From assembly GCF_000024925.1 (NCBI RefSeq), contig NC_013521.1, positions 62,001 through 126,000 on the forward strand: a stretch of DNA of 64,000 nt, given 5' to 3'. Below, in pieces: positions 41,701-49,626 of the stretch. The notes under the pieces were generated by a model that worked only from the letters and a program-made list of their open reading frames with translations, did not search any database and was not told the DNA's origin. Each line of letters opens with the position of its first letter. Position 1 is the first letter of the stretch. The position numbers were made by a program, and so were the translations under genes. The stretch comes from Sanguibacter keddieii DSM 10542. GTDB taxonomy: Bacteria; Actinomycetota; Actinomycetes; Actinomycetales; Cellulomonadaceae.

Positions 41701-43450
41701 CGGGCTTGCGCGTCTCGAGCGCGCCGAGCTCGGTGAGCAGCTGCACGCCGTCGCGGATGGCGCGGGTGTCCGGCGGCTCGACGAAGGGGAAGCGCGCGAC
41801 GTCGTCCGGGGTACGGACCACGCCGACCGAGATCATCTGCAGCAGGACCGAGGCGAGGGAGGTGCGCAGGATCTCGGGCTCGGTGAACTCGGGGCGGGAG
41901 AGGAAGTCGTCCTCGGAGTAGAGGCGGATCGCGATGCCGTCGGCGACACGGCCGCAGCGACCGGAGCGCTGGTTGGCCGACGCCTGCGCGATGGGCTCGA
42001 TCGGCAGGCGCTGCACCTTGGTGGCCTTGGAGTAGCGCGAGATGCGCGCCGTGCCCGGGTCGACGACGTACCGGATGCCCGGAACGGTGAGCGAGGTCTC
42101 GGCGACGTTGGTCGACAGCACCACGCGGCGCCCGGGGTGGGACTGGAACACGCGGTGCTGCTCGGCGGCCGAGAGCCGGGCGTAGAGCGGCATGATCTCG
42201 ACGTGGTCCGGGCGGCGTGGGTCGTTCACGCGTGCGCCCAGGTGGCTCGCCAGGGCGTCCTGGGCGTCGAGGATCTCGCGCTCGCCCGACAGGAACACGA
42301 GGATGTCGCCCGGTCCCTCGGCGCAGAGCTCGTCGACCGCGTCGCAGATGCCCGTCATGAGGTCGCGCTCGGCGCCCTTCTTGGCCGAGGAGTCCTCGGG
42401 TGTGAGCGGGCGGTAGCGGACCTCGACGGGGAAGGTGCGGCCGGTGACGGAGACGACGGGTGCCATGGGGGCGTCGTCGGCGGAGGTGTCATCGGTGCCG
42501 TCGACCGGCTCGGTCTGCGCAGCCGCCTTCGCTGCATCCTGCGCGTCGCGCGGGGCGAAGTGCCGGGCGAAACGGTCGGAGTCGATGGTCGCCGAGGTGA
42601 TGATCACCTTGAGGTCCGGGCGCTGCGGCAGCAGCTGTGTGAGGTACCCGAGGATGAAGTCGATGTTGAGGGAGCGCTCGTGCGCCTCGTCGATGATGAG
42701 GGTGTCGTACGCGAGGAGCTGCGGGTCGCGCTGGATCTGCGCGAGCAGGATGCCGTCGGTCATCACCTTGACCAGGGTGTTCTCCGACGAGGTGTCGGTG
42801 AACCGCACCTGGTAGCCGACGATCTCGCCGAGCGGGGTGCCGATCTCCTCGGCGATGCGCTCTGCGACGGTGCGCGCCGCGATGCGGCGAGGCTGGGTGT
42901 GGCCGATCTGCCCGGCGCGGCCACGGCCCAGCTCGAGGGCGATCTTGGGGAGCTGGGTGGTCTTGCCCGAGCCGGTCTCGCCCGCGACGATGACCACCTG
43001 GTGGTCGCGGATCGCCGCCGCGATGTCCTCGCGGCGCGCCGAGACGGGCAGCTGCTCGGGGAAGACGATCGGCGGGAGGTCGACGGCGGTGCGGGCCGCC
43101 GCAGCGCGCTCCAGGCGTGCGTGGTCGACGCGCGGGCGGCGGTCACCGGTGCGGCGGTCCTTGCCTCGGCGCTCGTCGCCGCGGCGTGGCTCTCCGCGGC
43201 GCTCGCCACCTCGCTCGTCACGACGCGGGGCAGGCTCACGGGCCTCGTCGCCCTGCGCGCCAGCCGCGTCGGCAGGACGGCCGCCCGGCTCTGCAGGCTT
43301 CTCCGCGCTCTGTCCGCGTCCGCGCCCACCGCGGCCACGACGGCGTCCGCCGCCGTCTCGTCGGGTGGGTCCGCCGGCACCGGCTGCGGGCGCGTCGCTC
43401 CCCGGCCGCTGCGGGTCCTGGGGGGCGGGGGAGTTCGGTGCCGTGCTCAC
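38768..43450 (-). CDS. hrpA: ATP-dependent RNA helicase HrpA
   Basis: 1560 residues, longer than E. coli HrpA (about 1300). A DEAH helicase core shows Walker A GETGSGKTTQ (157-166), DEAHERS and SATI. HA2 and OB regions follow, and then the long C-terminal DUF3418 region specific to HrpA. The first 110 residues are an Arg/Gly-rich extension (GGGRRRGRGGRGRG at 33-46) likely to be disordered and RNA-binding. A second Ala/Gly/Thr-rich insert of about 45 residues lies near 1220-1265. Actinobacterial HrpA proteins often carry such additions. It probably remodels mRNA or ribosome complexes. Confidence 0.93.
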   Translation of the reverse strand: MSTAPNSPAPQDPQRPGSDAPAAGAGGPTRRDGGGRRRGRGGRGRGQSAEKPAEPGGRPADAAGAQGDEAREPAPRRDERGGERRGEPRRGDERRGKDRRTGDRRPRVDHARLERAAAARTAVDLPPIVFPEQLPVSARREDIAAAIRDHQVVIVAGETGSGKTTQLPKIALELGRGRAGQIGHTQPRRIAARTVAERIAEEIGTPLGEIVGYQVRFTDTSSENTLVKVMTDGILLAQIQRDPQLLAYDTLIIDEAHERSLNIDFILGYLTQLLPQRPDLKVIITSATIDSDRFARHFAPRDAQDAAKAAAQTEPVDGTDDTSADDAPMAPVVSVTGRTFPVEVRYRPLTPEDSSAKKGAERDLMTGICDAVDELCAEGPGDILVFLSGEREILDAQDALASHLGARVNDPRRPDHVEIMPLYARLSAAEQHRVFQSHPGRRVVLSTNVAETSLTVPGIRYVVDPGTARISRYSKATKVQRLPIEPIAQASANQRSGRCGRVADGIAIRLYSEDDFLSRPEFTEPEILRTSLASVLLQMISVGVVRTPDDVARFPFVEPPDTRAIRDGVQLLTELGALETRKPERRGATSRPAGTHVEGGSSAPSDERASRDALGSGGGTRLTETGRAIAQLPMDPRLARMIVEGGRRGAAREVMIIAAALSIQDPRERPTEQRAQADQQHARFTDPTSDFLSYLNLWEYARAQQRDLSSSAFRRLCRAEHLNFLRIREWQDVVGQLRDMSKPLGIVMNAPGRRSGGSSTDEPVADLDLRQTWDGDTIHQSLLAGLLSQIGMQEATEVKASAVKGRETAADRRAKKFARNEYLGARGARFAIFPGSGLAKKPPVWVMAGELVETSRLWGRDVAKIQPEWAEDLAAHLVKRTYSEPHWSSKQGAAQAIEKVLLYGVPIVADRKVLFSKVDPEQARELFIRHALVQGEWTTHHTFYADNRRLLDEAAELEARSRQRGLVVDDDALFAFYDERVPASVVSARHFDQWWKSARREDPDLLTFTLDLLVPEGTEVSAEDFPQEWVQGDLTLPLTYQFQPGTDADGVTVHVPISVLNRVVPDGFDWMVPGLLDELTTATIRALPKPVRVQLVPAPDVARGVVAWIRENTPAWGDVTRAGDMAESYESAFTRAVKALRDVDVPEDAWDRERLPGHLRMTFRVFEERGGRGSGPRGEVVLDESKDLVALQRRLAAQSQAAVRSAVKSAVGTALREAQQEAQDAAAASQKAGTGAPGAAAATGGPTAPAASTPDAPTGVTVAEVASLATWPSALPDGVLPAQVDTPGPGGMVVRGYPALVEERSGSTTTVALRVLADASRQEVEHTRGVRRLLLGETALQQSRITSRWSGTQSLTLAASPYKNTGALVADLQLAAVQCLTPDAGQVRDLAAYTAMRTAVKKALEEEIHTVVGHVVAALTAARTVDGEIRSSSSLALLNTLADVRDHVAGLVYDGFVAATPPGRLPHLARYLRAASYRLEKAASNPNRDAELAWKVHDVEDAYDAARAAYAAGRPDPARASELAQARWMIEELRVSLFAQQLGTDGPVSEKRIRKLLAGG

Positions 43451-43531
43451 AACCCACCATCCTCCCAGGCGTCTGCAACTCTTTTGGCGCAGCTGTCCCG
43501 GTGCTCAGCGGCGTGCCGGTCGCCCGCACGC

Positions 43532-43571
43532 AGGAGGGGCGGCCCGCCGTCGTCGGCGAGCCGCCCCTCCT
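43532..43571 (-). terminator. Hairpin terminator after the small membrane protein gene
   Basis: AGGAGGGGCGGC and GCCGCCCCTCCT form a perfect 12-bp stem with a 16-base loop, starting 26 bases after the stop of the small membrane gene on the minus strand. It also separates that gene from hrpA. Confidence 0.65.
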
Positions 43572-43596
43572 GGCGGTGATGTCCCTGCGGTGCTGG

Positions 43597-43761
43597 TCAG
43601 TCCCTGCTGAGCTGCAGCGGCACGAAGAACGCGAGGCACACGGCGACGAGACCGCCGCCGAAGAGCAGGAACTCCAGGTCAGGCGTCGTGAAGGCGACGG
43701 CCATGAGGTAGAAGCCGAGCAAGAACAGGGCGAGTGTGACGACGAACGTGATGCCGCGCAT
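43597..43761 (-). CDS. Small membrane protein (54 residues)
   Basis: Start MRGITFVV follows TGGAGGAAGCCC, a clear ribosome binding site. Two hydrophobic segments (about 3-21 and 27-46) separated by TTPDLEF make a hairpin membrane protein ending LQLSRD. Similar short two-helix proteins occur widely in Actinobacteria without known role. An upstream in-frame start would add 11 residues but lacks a binding site. Confidence 0.6.
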   Translation of the reverse strand: MRGITFVVTLALFLLGFYLMAVAFTTPDLEFLLFGGGLVAVCLAFFVPLQLSRD

Positions 43762-43828
43762 GGGCTTCCTCCAAGACTGAGATTCTCCCGGCAACGGTAG
43801 CAGGGCGGCGCTGGTCGGACCGGGTGCG

Positions 43829-44596
43829 TCAGCTCCAGCTGAGGGGCTGGGTGAAGTACGCGTTGTCGGGGGAGGCCATGAACGACATGTAGCTCTCGCC
43901 GTTGTACATGGCGGTCGTGATCGGCTGGTCCTTGCTGAGGCCGATGATGCAGGAGACGAGGGTCTTGGTCTCCTCGTCGTACTCGGGGAGCTGGAGCCCG
44001 CAGGTGTTCTTCGCGGCGCCGAAGCCGAACTGCCCGGTGAGGTACTCCGCGTCGGTGCCGTCCTCCATGAGCGGGAACAGGTCCGTGGTCACGGGGTCAG
44101 AGCCCTCGGGGATGTCGTAGAACCACTGCTGCTGGAACGTGATGGCGTACGGGGTGTACTCCGCGAAGTCCGCGGCGTTGCTGTACTGGTCGAAGATCGA
44201 CGCGTCGAGGGCACGCACGTCCAGGACGCTCAGCGCGACCGGGCCGGTGACCTCCTGGTCGACGTAGGTGGCCGTCTGGTTCAGCCAGGCCGGCTCGCCC
44301 TTGGCGAGCGGGGTCCCGGGGTTGGTCAGTGCGCCCGGCTCGCCGAACTCGACGGCCGCGACGTCGTACTGGACCTCGAGCTGCGTGGGCTCCGAGGAGG
44401 GCTCCTCGGTGACCTCGGCCTCCGTGGTCTCGGCGTCGGCCGGGTCCGTCTCGGTGGTGCTCTCGGAAGTGCTGTCGGCACCCGCCGAGAACGGGGTCGC
44501 GTCCGACCCGGCGTCGTCGCCGCTGCAGGCGGTGAGGGTCAGCGCCGTCGCGAGGGCGAGGGCGGTGAGGGTGGCGGGGCGCGAGATCGGTCGCAT
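43829..44596 (-). CDS. Secreted lipoprotein, unknown function
   Basis: 255 residues. Signal peptide with lipobox LTAC (Cys near 24), then a Ser/Thr/Glu linker of about 45 residues. The remaining domain has an invariant-looking TYVDQEVTGPVALSVLDV region and two cysteines (NTCGLQLP and LVSCIIGL). It resembles no family I can name. GGAG lies six bases before the ATG. TAGGGT on the minus strand at 44642-44647 is a suitable -10 box about 45 bp upstream. Confidence 0.6.
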   Translation of the reverse strand: MRPISRPATLTALALATALTLTACSGDDAGSDATPFSAGADSTSESTTETDPADAETTEAEVTEEPSSEPTQLEVQYDVAAVEFGEPGALTNPGTPLAKGEPAWLNQTATYVDQEVTGPVALSVLDVRALDASIFDQYSNAADFAEYTPYAITFQQQWFYDIPEGSDPVTTDLFPLMEDGTDAEYLTGQFGFGAAKNTCGLQLPEYDEETKTLVSCIIGLSKDQPITTAMYNGESYMSFMASPDNAYFTQPLSWS

Positions 44597-44641
44597 CGGG
44601 GCTCCAGCAGGTGAGGGGGGTGTCGGGGTGGCTGGGACTCA

Positions 44642-44647
44642 CCCTAG
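44642..44647 (-). promoter_or_regulatory. -10 element upstream of the lipoprotein gene
   Basis: TAGGGT on the minus strand, about 45 bp before the lipoprotein start, giving a transcript with a normal short leader. Confidence 0.4.
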
Positions 44648-44852
44648 GTCGCGGGAGCGGCCAGAACCCGCCGATCAGCAGGGGAGAGCTCCCCATGCAG
44701 GTGCCGCTCTGAGGCTCTCAGCCGCAGGGACGGCGGTTCTTCACCCGCGCGTGGGACGGCCGGTCTCGGTCTCGGGGTGATGACCGGGCGGGCCCCTGAG
44801 CAGGCACGACCCGGGGCCTCTTGACCTCTCCGACGATCCCCCTTAGTCTCCA

Positions 44853-44880
44853 TGTAATCGGTTCCATGGAAACGATTACA
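44853..44880. promoter_or_regulatory. LacI-type operator of the ribose operon
   Basis: A 28-bp palindrome: arms TGTAATCG (44853-44860) and CGATTACA (44873-44880) match perfectly, and the central TTCCATGGAA is also palindromic. Only one position pair of the 28 bp fails to match. It lies 50 bp before the rbsR start, and LacI-family proteins bind sites of this form. The rest of the 44597-44929 gap shows no gene. Confidence 0.8.
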
Positions 44881-44929
44881 CGACTGGTGCACCGCAGCGC
44901 CAGACGACCGAGCTCACCGAGGAGTCCGC

Positions 44930-45940
44930 ATGTCGACGCCGACGATCCGCGATGTCGCCGCCCGAGCAGGAGTCTCGGTGGCCACCGTCTCGCGCGTCCT
45001 CTCCGAGGACCCCCGCACCTCCGCCTCGGCTCGCGAGAAGGTCTTCGCCGCCGCCTCCGAGATGGGCTTCCGCCCCAACGCGCAGGCACGGTCGCTGCGC
45101 CGCACCCGCACCGACACCATCGGCGTGCTGCTCTCCGACGTCCGCAACCCCTTCTTCGCCGAGATCGCGCACACCGTCGCGCAGACCGCGCTCGAGTCCG
45201 ACATCGCCACGCTGCTCTGCAACGCCGACGAGTCGACCGAGCAGCAGGACCACGCACTCGACCTCCTCGTGTCCCAGCGCGTCGACGGCATCATCGTCAC
45301 CCCGCAGGGCGACGGCTCCGGGTCGCTACGCGACGTGCTCAAGCTGGGCCTGCCCGTCGTGTTCGTCGACCGCGTCATCGACGGCGTCGACGTCCCGAGC
45401 GTCACCTCCGACAACCGGTCGGGCGTCACCGCGGCCGTGGAGCACCTCGCGGCCCTCGGGCACCGCCGGGTCGGCTTCGTCGCCGGACCGCAGGAGACCT
45501 CGACCGGGCGCGAGCGCCTCGTCGCGTACCGGGAGGCGATCGCCGCGGCAGGCCTCGACGCCGACCCGGCGCTCGTCTACCAGGGCGACTTCCGCGTCGC
45601 CTCGGGCGTCGCCGGTGCCCGCGCGCTCCTCGACCTCGACGACGCCCCGACCGCGCTCGTCGCGGCCGACTCGCTCATGACCTTCGGCGTCCTCCAGGAG
45701 TGCCAGGACCGCGGCGTGCGCATCGGCGACGACGTCTCGGTGATCGGCTACGACGACATCGACTCCTTCCGGCTCGTGAACCCGCCGGTGACCGTGATCG
45801 CGCACGACCCCGCCCGCATGGGGGCGCTCGCCGTCGCCATGATCCGTGACCTGCTCGCCGGCGAGCCGGTCACCTCGGCCGTGCTGGCCTCGAACCTCGT
45901 CGAGCGCGCCTCGACCGGACCCGCCAGGAGGAGCGCATGA
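44930..45940 (+). CDS. rbsR: LacI-family repressor of the ribose operon (RbsR)
   Basis: 336 residues. The HTH is TIRDVAARAGVSVATVSRVLS (residues 4-24) followed by the hinge helix RPNAQARSLRR. The effector domain is a periplasmic-binding fold (TIGVLLSDVRNPFFAEIAH, GIIVTPQGDG, TALVAADSLMTFGVLQE). It binds ribose or a phosphorylated form and controls the operon through the palindrome just upstream. The stop overlaps the rbsA ATG by four bases. Confidence 0.92.
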   Translation: MSTPTIRDVAARAGVSVATVSRVLSEDPRTSASAREKVFAAASEMGFRPNAQARSLRRTRTDTIGVLLSDVRNPFFAEIAHTVAQTALESDIATLLCNADESTEQQDHALDLLVSQRVDGIIVTPQGDGSGSLRDVLKLGLPVVFVDRVIDGVDVPSVTSDNRSGVTAAVEHLAALGHRRVGFVAGPQETSTGRERLVAYREAIAAAGLDADPALVYQGDFRVASGVAGARALLDLDDAPTALVAADSLMTFGVLQECQDRGVRIGDDVSVIGYDDIDSFRLVNPPVTVIAHDPARMGALAVAMIRDLLAGEPVTSAVLASNLVERASTGPARRSA

Positions 45941-47559
45941 CCGCCGCAGCACCCGTCCCCGCCAGCGAGCCGTCTGGCGGTCGGGCGTCAGGCCCGGCTC
46001 GCAGCCGGACGTCCGTCCCGGCCCCCGCGCCGGTGCTCACCCTCGACTCGGTCTCGAAGTCCTTCGGCCCCGTCGACGTCCTCAAGGACATCACCGTCCA
46101 CGTCCGCCCGGGCCGCGTCCAGGTGCTGCTCGGCGAGAACGGCGCCGGGAAGTCCACGCTCATCAAGATGATGTCCGGGATCTACCAGCCCGACGGCGGC
46201 CGCGTGGTCGTCGACGGCAAGCCGGTGCACCTGGGGAGCGTCCGCGACGCCGAGCGCCTGGGCATCGCGACCATCCACCAGGAGCTCAACCTCGTGCCCA
46301 GCATGACCGTGGCCGAGAACGTCCTCATGGGCCGGCTGCCCTCCCGCGGCGGCTTCGTGTCGCGCCGGACCATGCGCCGGCTCGCCCGCGAGGCCCTCGA
46401 CCGCGTCCGTCTGGACGTCAGCCTCGACACCCCCGTCGGCGAGCTCGGCATCGCCCGCCAGCAGCTCGTCGAGATCGCCAAGGCGCTGAGCCTCAACGCC
46501 CGCGTGCTCATCCTCGACGAACCGACCGCCGCCCTCACCGGCAGCGAGACCGAGGTGCTGTTCGGCGTGGTCGAAGAGCTCCGGCGCGACGACGTCGCCA
46601 TGGTGTTCATCAGCCACCACCTCGAGGAGATCGCCGCGATCGGCGACGAGGTGAGCGTCCTGCGCGACGGCGCCCTCGTCGCCGAGGTCCCCGCGTCCAC
46701 GCACGAGGACGAGCTGGTCCGCCTCATGGTCGGCCGCGACATCACCGAGCAGTACCCCCGCCGGACGCACACCCCCGGCGACGAGGTCCTGCTCGACGTC
46801 CGTGGCCTGTCCCGGACCGGCGTGCTGCACGACATCGACGTGCAGGTCCGTGCCGGCGAGGTCGTCGGCGTCGCCGGGCTGGTCGGCGCCGGCCGCACGG
46901 AGCTGCTCCGCGCCATCGCCGGGGCCGACCCCTACGACGCCGGCACCGTGCACGTCGACGGGCAGCGGCTGCCGCCACGCTCGGTCGGCAGCGCCGTCGC
47001 CGCCGGCATCGGCCACGTCCCCGAGGACCGCAAGGGCCAGGGCCTCGTGCTCGACGCCTCGGTCGCCGAGAACCTCGGCTACGCGACGCTCGCCGCGACC
47101 TCCCGTGCCGGGTTCGCCGACCGGCGCGGCCAGCGCAGCCGCGCGCAGGAGGTCGCGTCCCGCCTGCGCATCCGCATGCGCGACGTCGACCAGGCGGCCC
47201 GCGACCTGTCCGGAGGCAACCAGCAGAAGATCGTCTTCGGCCGCTGGGTGCTCGCCGGCTCCCGCGTGCTGCTGCTCGACGAGCCGACCCGCGGCGTCGA
47301 CGTCGGCGCCCGCGTCGAGATCTACGAGCTCATCAACGCCGTCGCCGCCGCCGGCGGCGCCGTCCTGCTGGTCTCCAGCGACCTCCCCGAGGTCCTGGGC
47401 GTCAGCGACCGCGTCCTGGTGATGAGCGGCGGCCGGCTCACCGGTGAGCTGCCCGCCGCGACCGCCACCCAGGACCAGGTGATGGCCCTGGCCGTCAAGC
47501 ACGCGGACGACGACGACCACGTCGCCCCCTCCCACGGACCCGAAGGGAGCCCCTCATGA
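45937..47559 (+). CDS. rbsA: Ribose ABC transporter ATP-binding protein (two ATPase domains)
   Basis: 540 residues with two fused ABC domains. The first has Walker A GENGAGKST near 68 and DEPTAALT near 192. The second, degenerate as usual in RbsA, has GLVGAGRTE near 315 instead of a Walker A lysine motif, and its signature LSGGNQQKIVFGRW near 425. It powers uptake through RbsC. The first 30 residues are a low-complexity Ala/Pro/Ser tail. Confidence 0.94.
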   Translation: MTAAAPVPASEPSGGRASGPARSRTSVPAPAPVLTLDSVSKSFGPVDVLKDITVHVRPGRVQVLLGENGAGKSTLIKMMSGIYQPDGGRVVVDGKPVHLGSVRDAERLGIATIHQELNLVPSMTVAENVLMGRLPSRGGFVSRRTMRRLAREALDRVRLDVSLDTPVGELGIARQQLVEIAKALSLNARVLILDEPTAALTGSETEVLFGVVEELRRDDVAMVFISHHLEEIAAIGDEVSVLRDGALVAEVPASTHEDELVRLMVGRDITEQYPRRTHTPGDEVLLDVRGLSRTGVLHDIDVQVRAGEVVGVAGLVGAGRTELLRAIAGADPYDAGTVHVDGQRLPPRSVGSAVAAGIGHVPEDRKGQGLVLDASVAENLGYATLAATSRAGFADRRGQRSRAQEVASRLRIRMRDVDQAARDLSGGNQQKIVFGRWVLAGSRVLLLDEPTRGVDVGARVEIYELINAVAAAGGAVLLVSSDLPEVLGVSDRVLVMSGGRLTGELPAATATQDQVMALAVKHADDDDHVAPSHGPEGSPS

Positions 47560-48566
47560 GCGGCTCGAGCACCACCGCACCCACCAAGACCCCGGCGACC
47601 TCGACGAGTGGGAGCCGACTGCGGCTGCCCGGCCTCCAGGGCCAGCTGGCCACGACGCTGCTGCCCTTCATCGGGCTGCTCGTCCTCTGCCTCGTGCTGT
47701 TCATCCTCACCCCGAACTTCCTCACCTACGGCAACCTGCTCAACGTCGGCGTCCAGGCCTCGACCATCGCGGTGATGGCCTTCGGCATGACCTTCGTGAT
47801 CGTCGCCGGCGGCATCGACCTGTCGGTCGGCTCCGTGGCGGCGCTCTCCGGGATGCTCTCCGCCTGGATGTTCGCCACCGCGGACCTGCCCGGGTGGCTG
47901 GCGCTCGTCGGCGGCCTGCTCACCGGCCTGGTGGCCGGCGCCGTCTCCGGGTTCGCGGTCGCCTACGGGAAGCTGCCTGCCTTCATCGCGACCCTCGCCA
48001 TGCTGTCGGTGGCCCGCGGCCTCACCCTCGTGATCTCCGACGGCCGTCCCATCCGCACGTCGCCCGCGGTCTCCTGGCTCGGCAGCGACGTCCTCGGTGT
48101 CCCGGTGCCGATCATCGTGCTGGCCGTCGCCGGCATCGTCACCGCCGTGATCCTCAACCGCACCGTGATCGGCCGCTCGATGTACGCGGTCGGTGGCAAC
48201 GAGGAGGCCGCACGCCTGTCCGGCATCCCCGTCAAGCGCGTCCTGGTCACCGTGTTCGCGCTGTCCGGGCTGTTCGCGGCCCTCGCCGGGATGCTCATCG
48301 CCGGACGCCTCGACTCCGCCCAGCCGCAGGCCGCCTCGGGCTACGAGCTCGACGCGATCGCCGCCGTCGTCATCGGCGGGGCGTCGCTGTCCGGCGGTGT
48401 CGGCAGGGCCTCAGGCACCCTCGTCGGTGCGCTGATCCTCGCCGTCATCCGCAACGGCCTCAACGTCCTCGGCGTCTCGTCGTTCTGGCAGCAGGTCGTC
48501 ATCGGCCTCGTCATCGCGCTCGCCGTCCTCGTCGACGTGCTGCGCCGCCGCGGCACCCGCACCTGA
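47556..48566 (+). CDS. rbsC: Ribose ABC transporter permease
   Basis: 336 residues with eight to ten helices. The BPD_transp_2 signature is visible: FVIVAGGIDLSVGSV near 84 and later GRSMYAVGGNEEAARLSGIPVKRV near 205, the loop that contacts RbsA. It forms the membrane channel. The ATG overlaps the rbsA stop by four bases. Confidence 0.94.
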   Translation: MSGSSTTAPTKTPATSTSGSRLRLPGLQGQLATTLLPFIGLLVLCLVLFILTPNFLTYGNLLNVGVQASTIAVMAFGMTFVIVAGGIDLSVGSVAALSGMLSAWMFATADLPGWLALVGGLLTGLVAGAVSGFAVAYGKLPAFIATLAMLSVARGLTLVISDGRPIRTSPAVSWLGSDVLGVPVPIIVLAVAGIVTAVILNRTVIGRSMYAVGGNEEAARLSGIPVKRVLVTVFALSGLFAALAGMLIAGRLDSAQPQAASGYELDAIAAVVIGGASLSGGVGRASGTLVGALILAVIRNGLNVLGVSSFWQQVVIGLVIALAVLVDVLRRRGTRT

Positions 48567-48666
48567 CCTCGGCCGACCGGCCCACCCTGAACTCACCCCT
48601 GAACCCAACCCCCACCGCAGTTCCCCACACCCTGCAGTTCCCCTCACCCTGATCAAGGAGCGAACG

Positions 48667-49626
48667 ATGACGTTCACCACCCGAGGCCGCCTCGCAGCAG
48701 CCGTCCTGACCACCTCCCTCGTCCTCGCCGGCACCGCAGCCTGCGGGCGCGGCGACACCGACGGCGCCGGCTCCGGCGAAGGGTCCGGCGAGTCCGTGAC
48801 CCTGTCGCTGTCCACCCTCAACAACCCGTTCTTCGTCGACGTGCGCGACGGCGCCCAGGAGGCCGCCGACGAGCTCGGCATCGACCTCACCGTCGTCGAC
48901 GCCCAGAACGACTCGACCGCGCAGACCGACCAGATCGCCTCCGCGGTCTCCTCCGGGACGAGCGGCCTGCTCATCAACGCCGTCGACTCCGACGCCGCCG
49001 CGGCAGCCGTCGCACCGGCCCTCTCGGGCGACCTGCCCGTCATCGGCGTCGACCGCGCCGTGAACGGCGCCGAGATCACCTCGCTCGTCTCGAGCGACAA
49101 CGTCGCCGGCGGGAGCCAGGCGGCCGACGCGCTCGCCGCCGCCATCGGCGAGGAGGGCAAGGTCATCGTCCTCCAGGGCCAGCCGGGCACGTCCGCCAGC
49201 CGCGACCGCGGCGCCGGCTTCACCGAGGGCATCGCCGCCTACCCGGGCATCGAGGTCGTGGCCATGCAGACCGCGAACTTCGACCGCGCGCAGGCCCTCG
49301 ACGTCGCCACCAACCTGCTCCAGGCCAACCCCGACGTGGTCGGCATCTTCGCCGAGAACGACGAGATGGCCCTCGGTGCCATCCAGGCCCTCGGCGCCCG
49401 CGCCGGCGACGACGTCCACGTGGTCGGCTTCGACGGCACCGACGACGGCCTCGCCGCCGTCGAGGCCGGCACCCTCGAGGCGACCATCGCCCAGCAGCCC
49501 CGCGAGCTCGGACGCCAGTCCGTCCAGCTCATGGCCGACGTGCTCGCCGGCGAGACCGTCGACAGCGAGGTCCCCGTGGCCGTCGAGACCGTGACCGTCG
49601 ACAACGTGGGGGACTACCAGTCGTGA
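48667..49626 (+). CDS. rbsB: Ribose-binding lipoprotein
   Basis: 319 residues. The signal peptide has lipobox GTAAC (Cys near 27). The mature part is a ribose-type periplasmic-binding fold: LSLSTLNNPFFVDVRDGAQEAADEL near 51, VVDAQND near 78, VIGVDRAVNG near 125 and VGFDGTDDG near 258, where the Asn, Asp and Arg residues of the ribose pocket would lie. AAGGAGCGAACG precedes the ATG. The 100-bp gap after rbsC has no hairpin, so the operon continues. Confidence 0.93.
   Translation: MTFTTRGRLAAAVLTTSLVLAGTAACGRGDTDGAGSGEGSGESVTLSLSTLNNPFFVDVRDGAQEAADELGIDLTVVDAQNDSTAQTDQIASAVSSGTSGLLINAVDSDAAAAAVAPALSGDLPVIGVDRAVNGAEITSLVSSDNVAGGSQAADALAAAIGEEGKVIVLQGQPGTSASRDRGAGFTEGIAAYPGIEVVAMQTANFDRAQALDVATNLLQANPDVVGIFAENDEMALGAIQALGARAGDDVHVVGFDGTDDGLAAVEAGTLEATIAQQPRELGRQSVQLMADVLAGETVDSEVPVAVETVTVDNVGDYQS

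Noticed and set aside
38960-43579. Plus-strand open frame of about 1540 codons opposite hrpA
   Set aside because: High GC leaves antisense frames open. The hrpA strand shows clear helicase motifs, while this one is His/Gly/Asp/Val-rich low-complexity sequence without domains.
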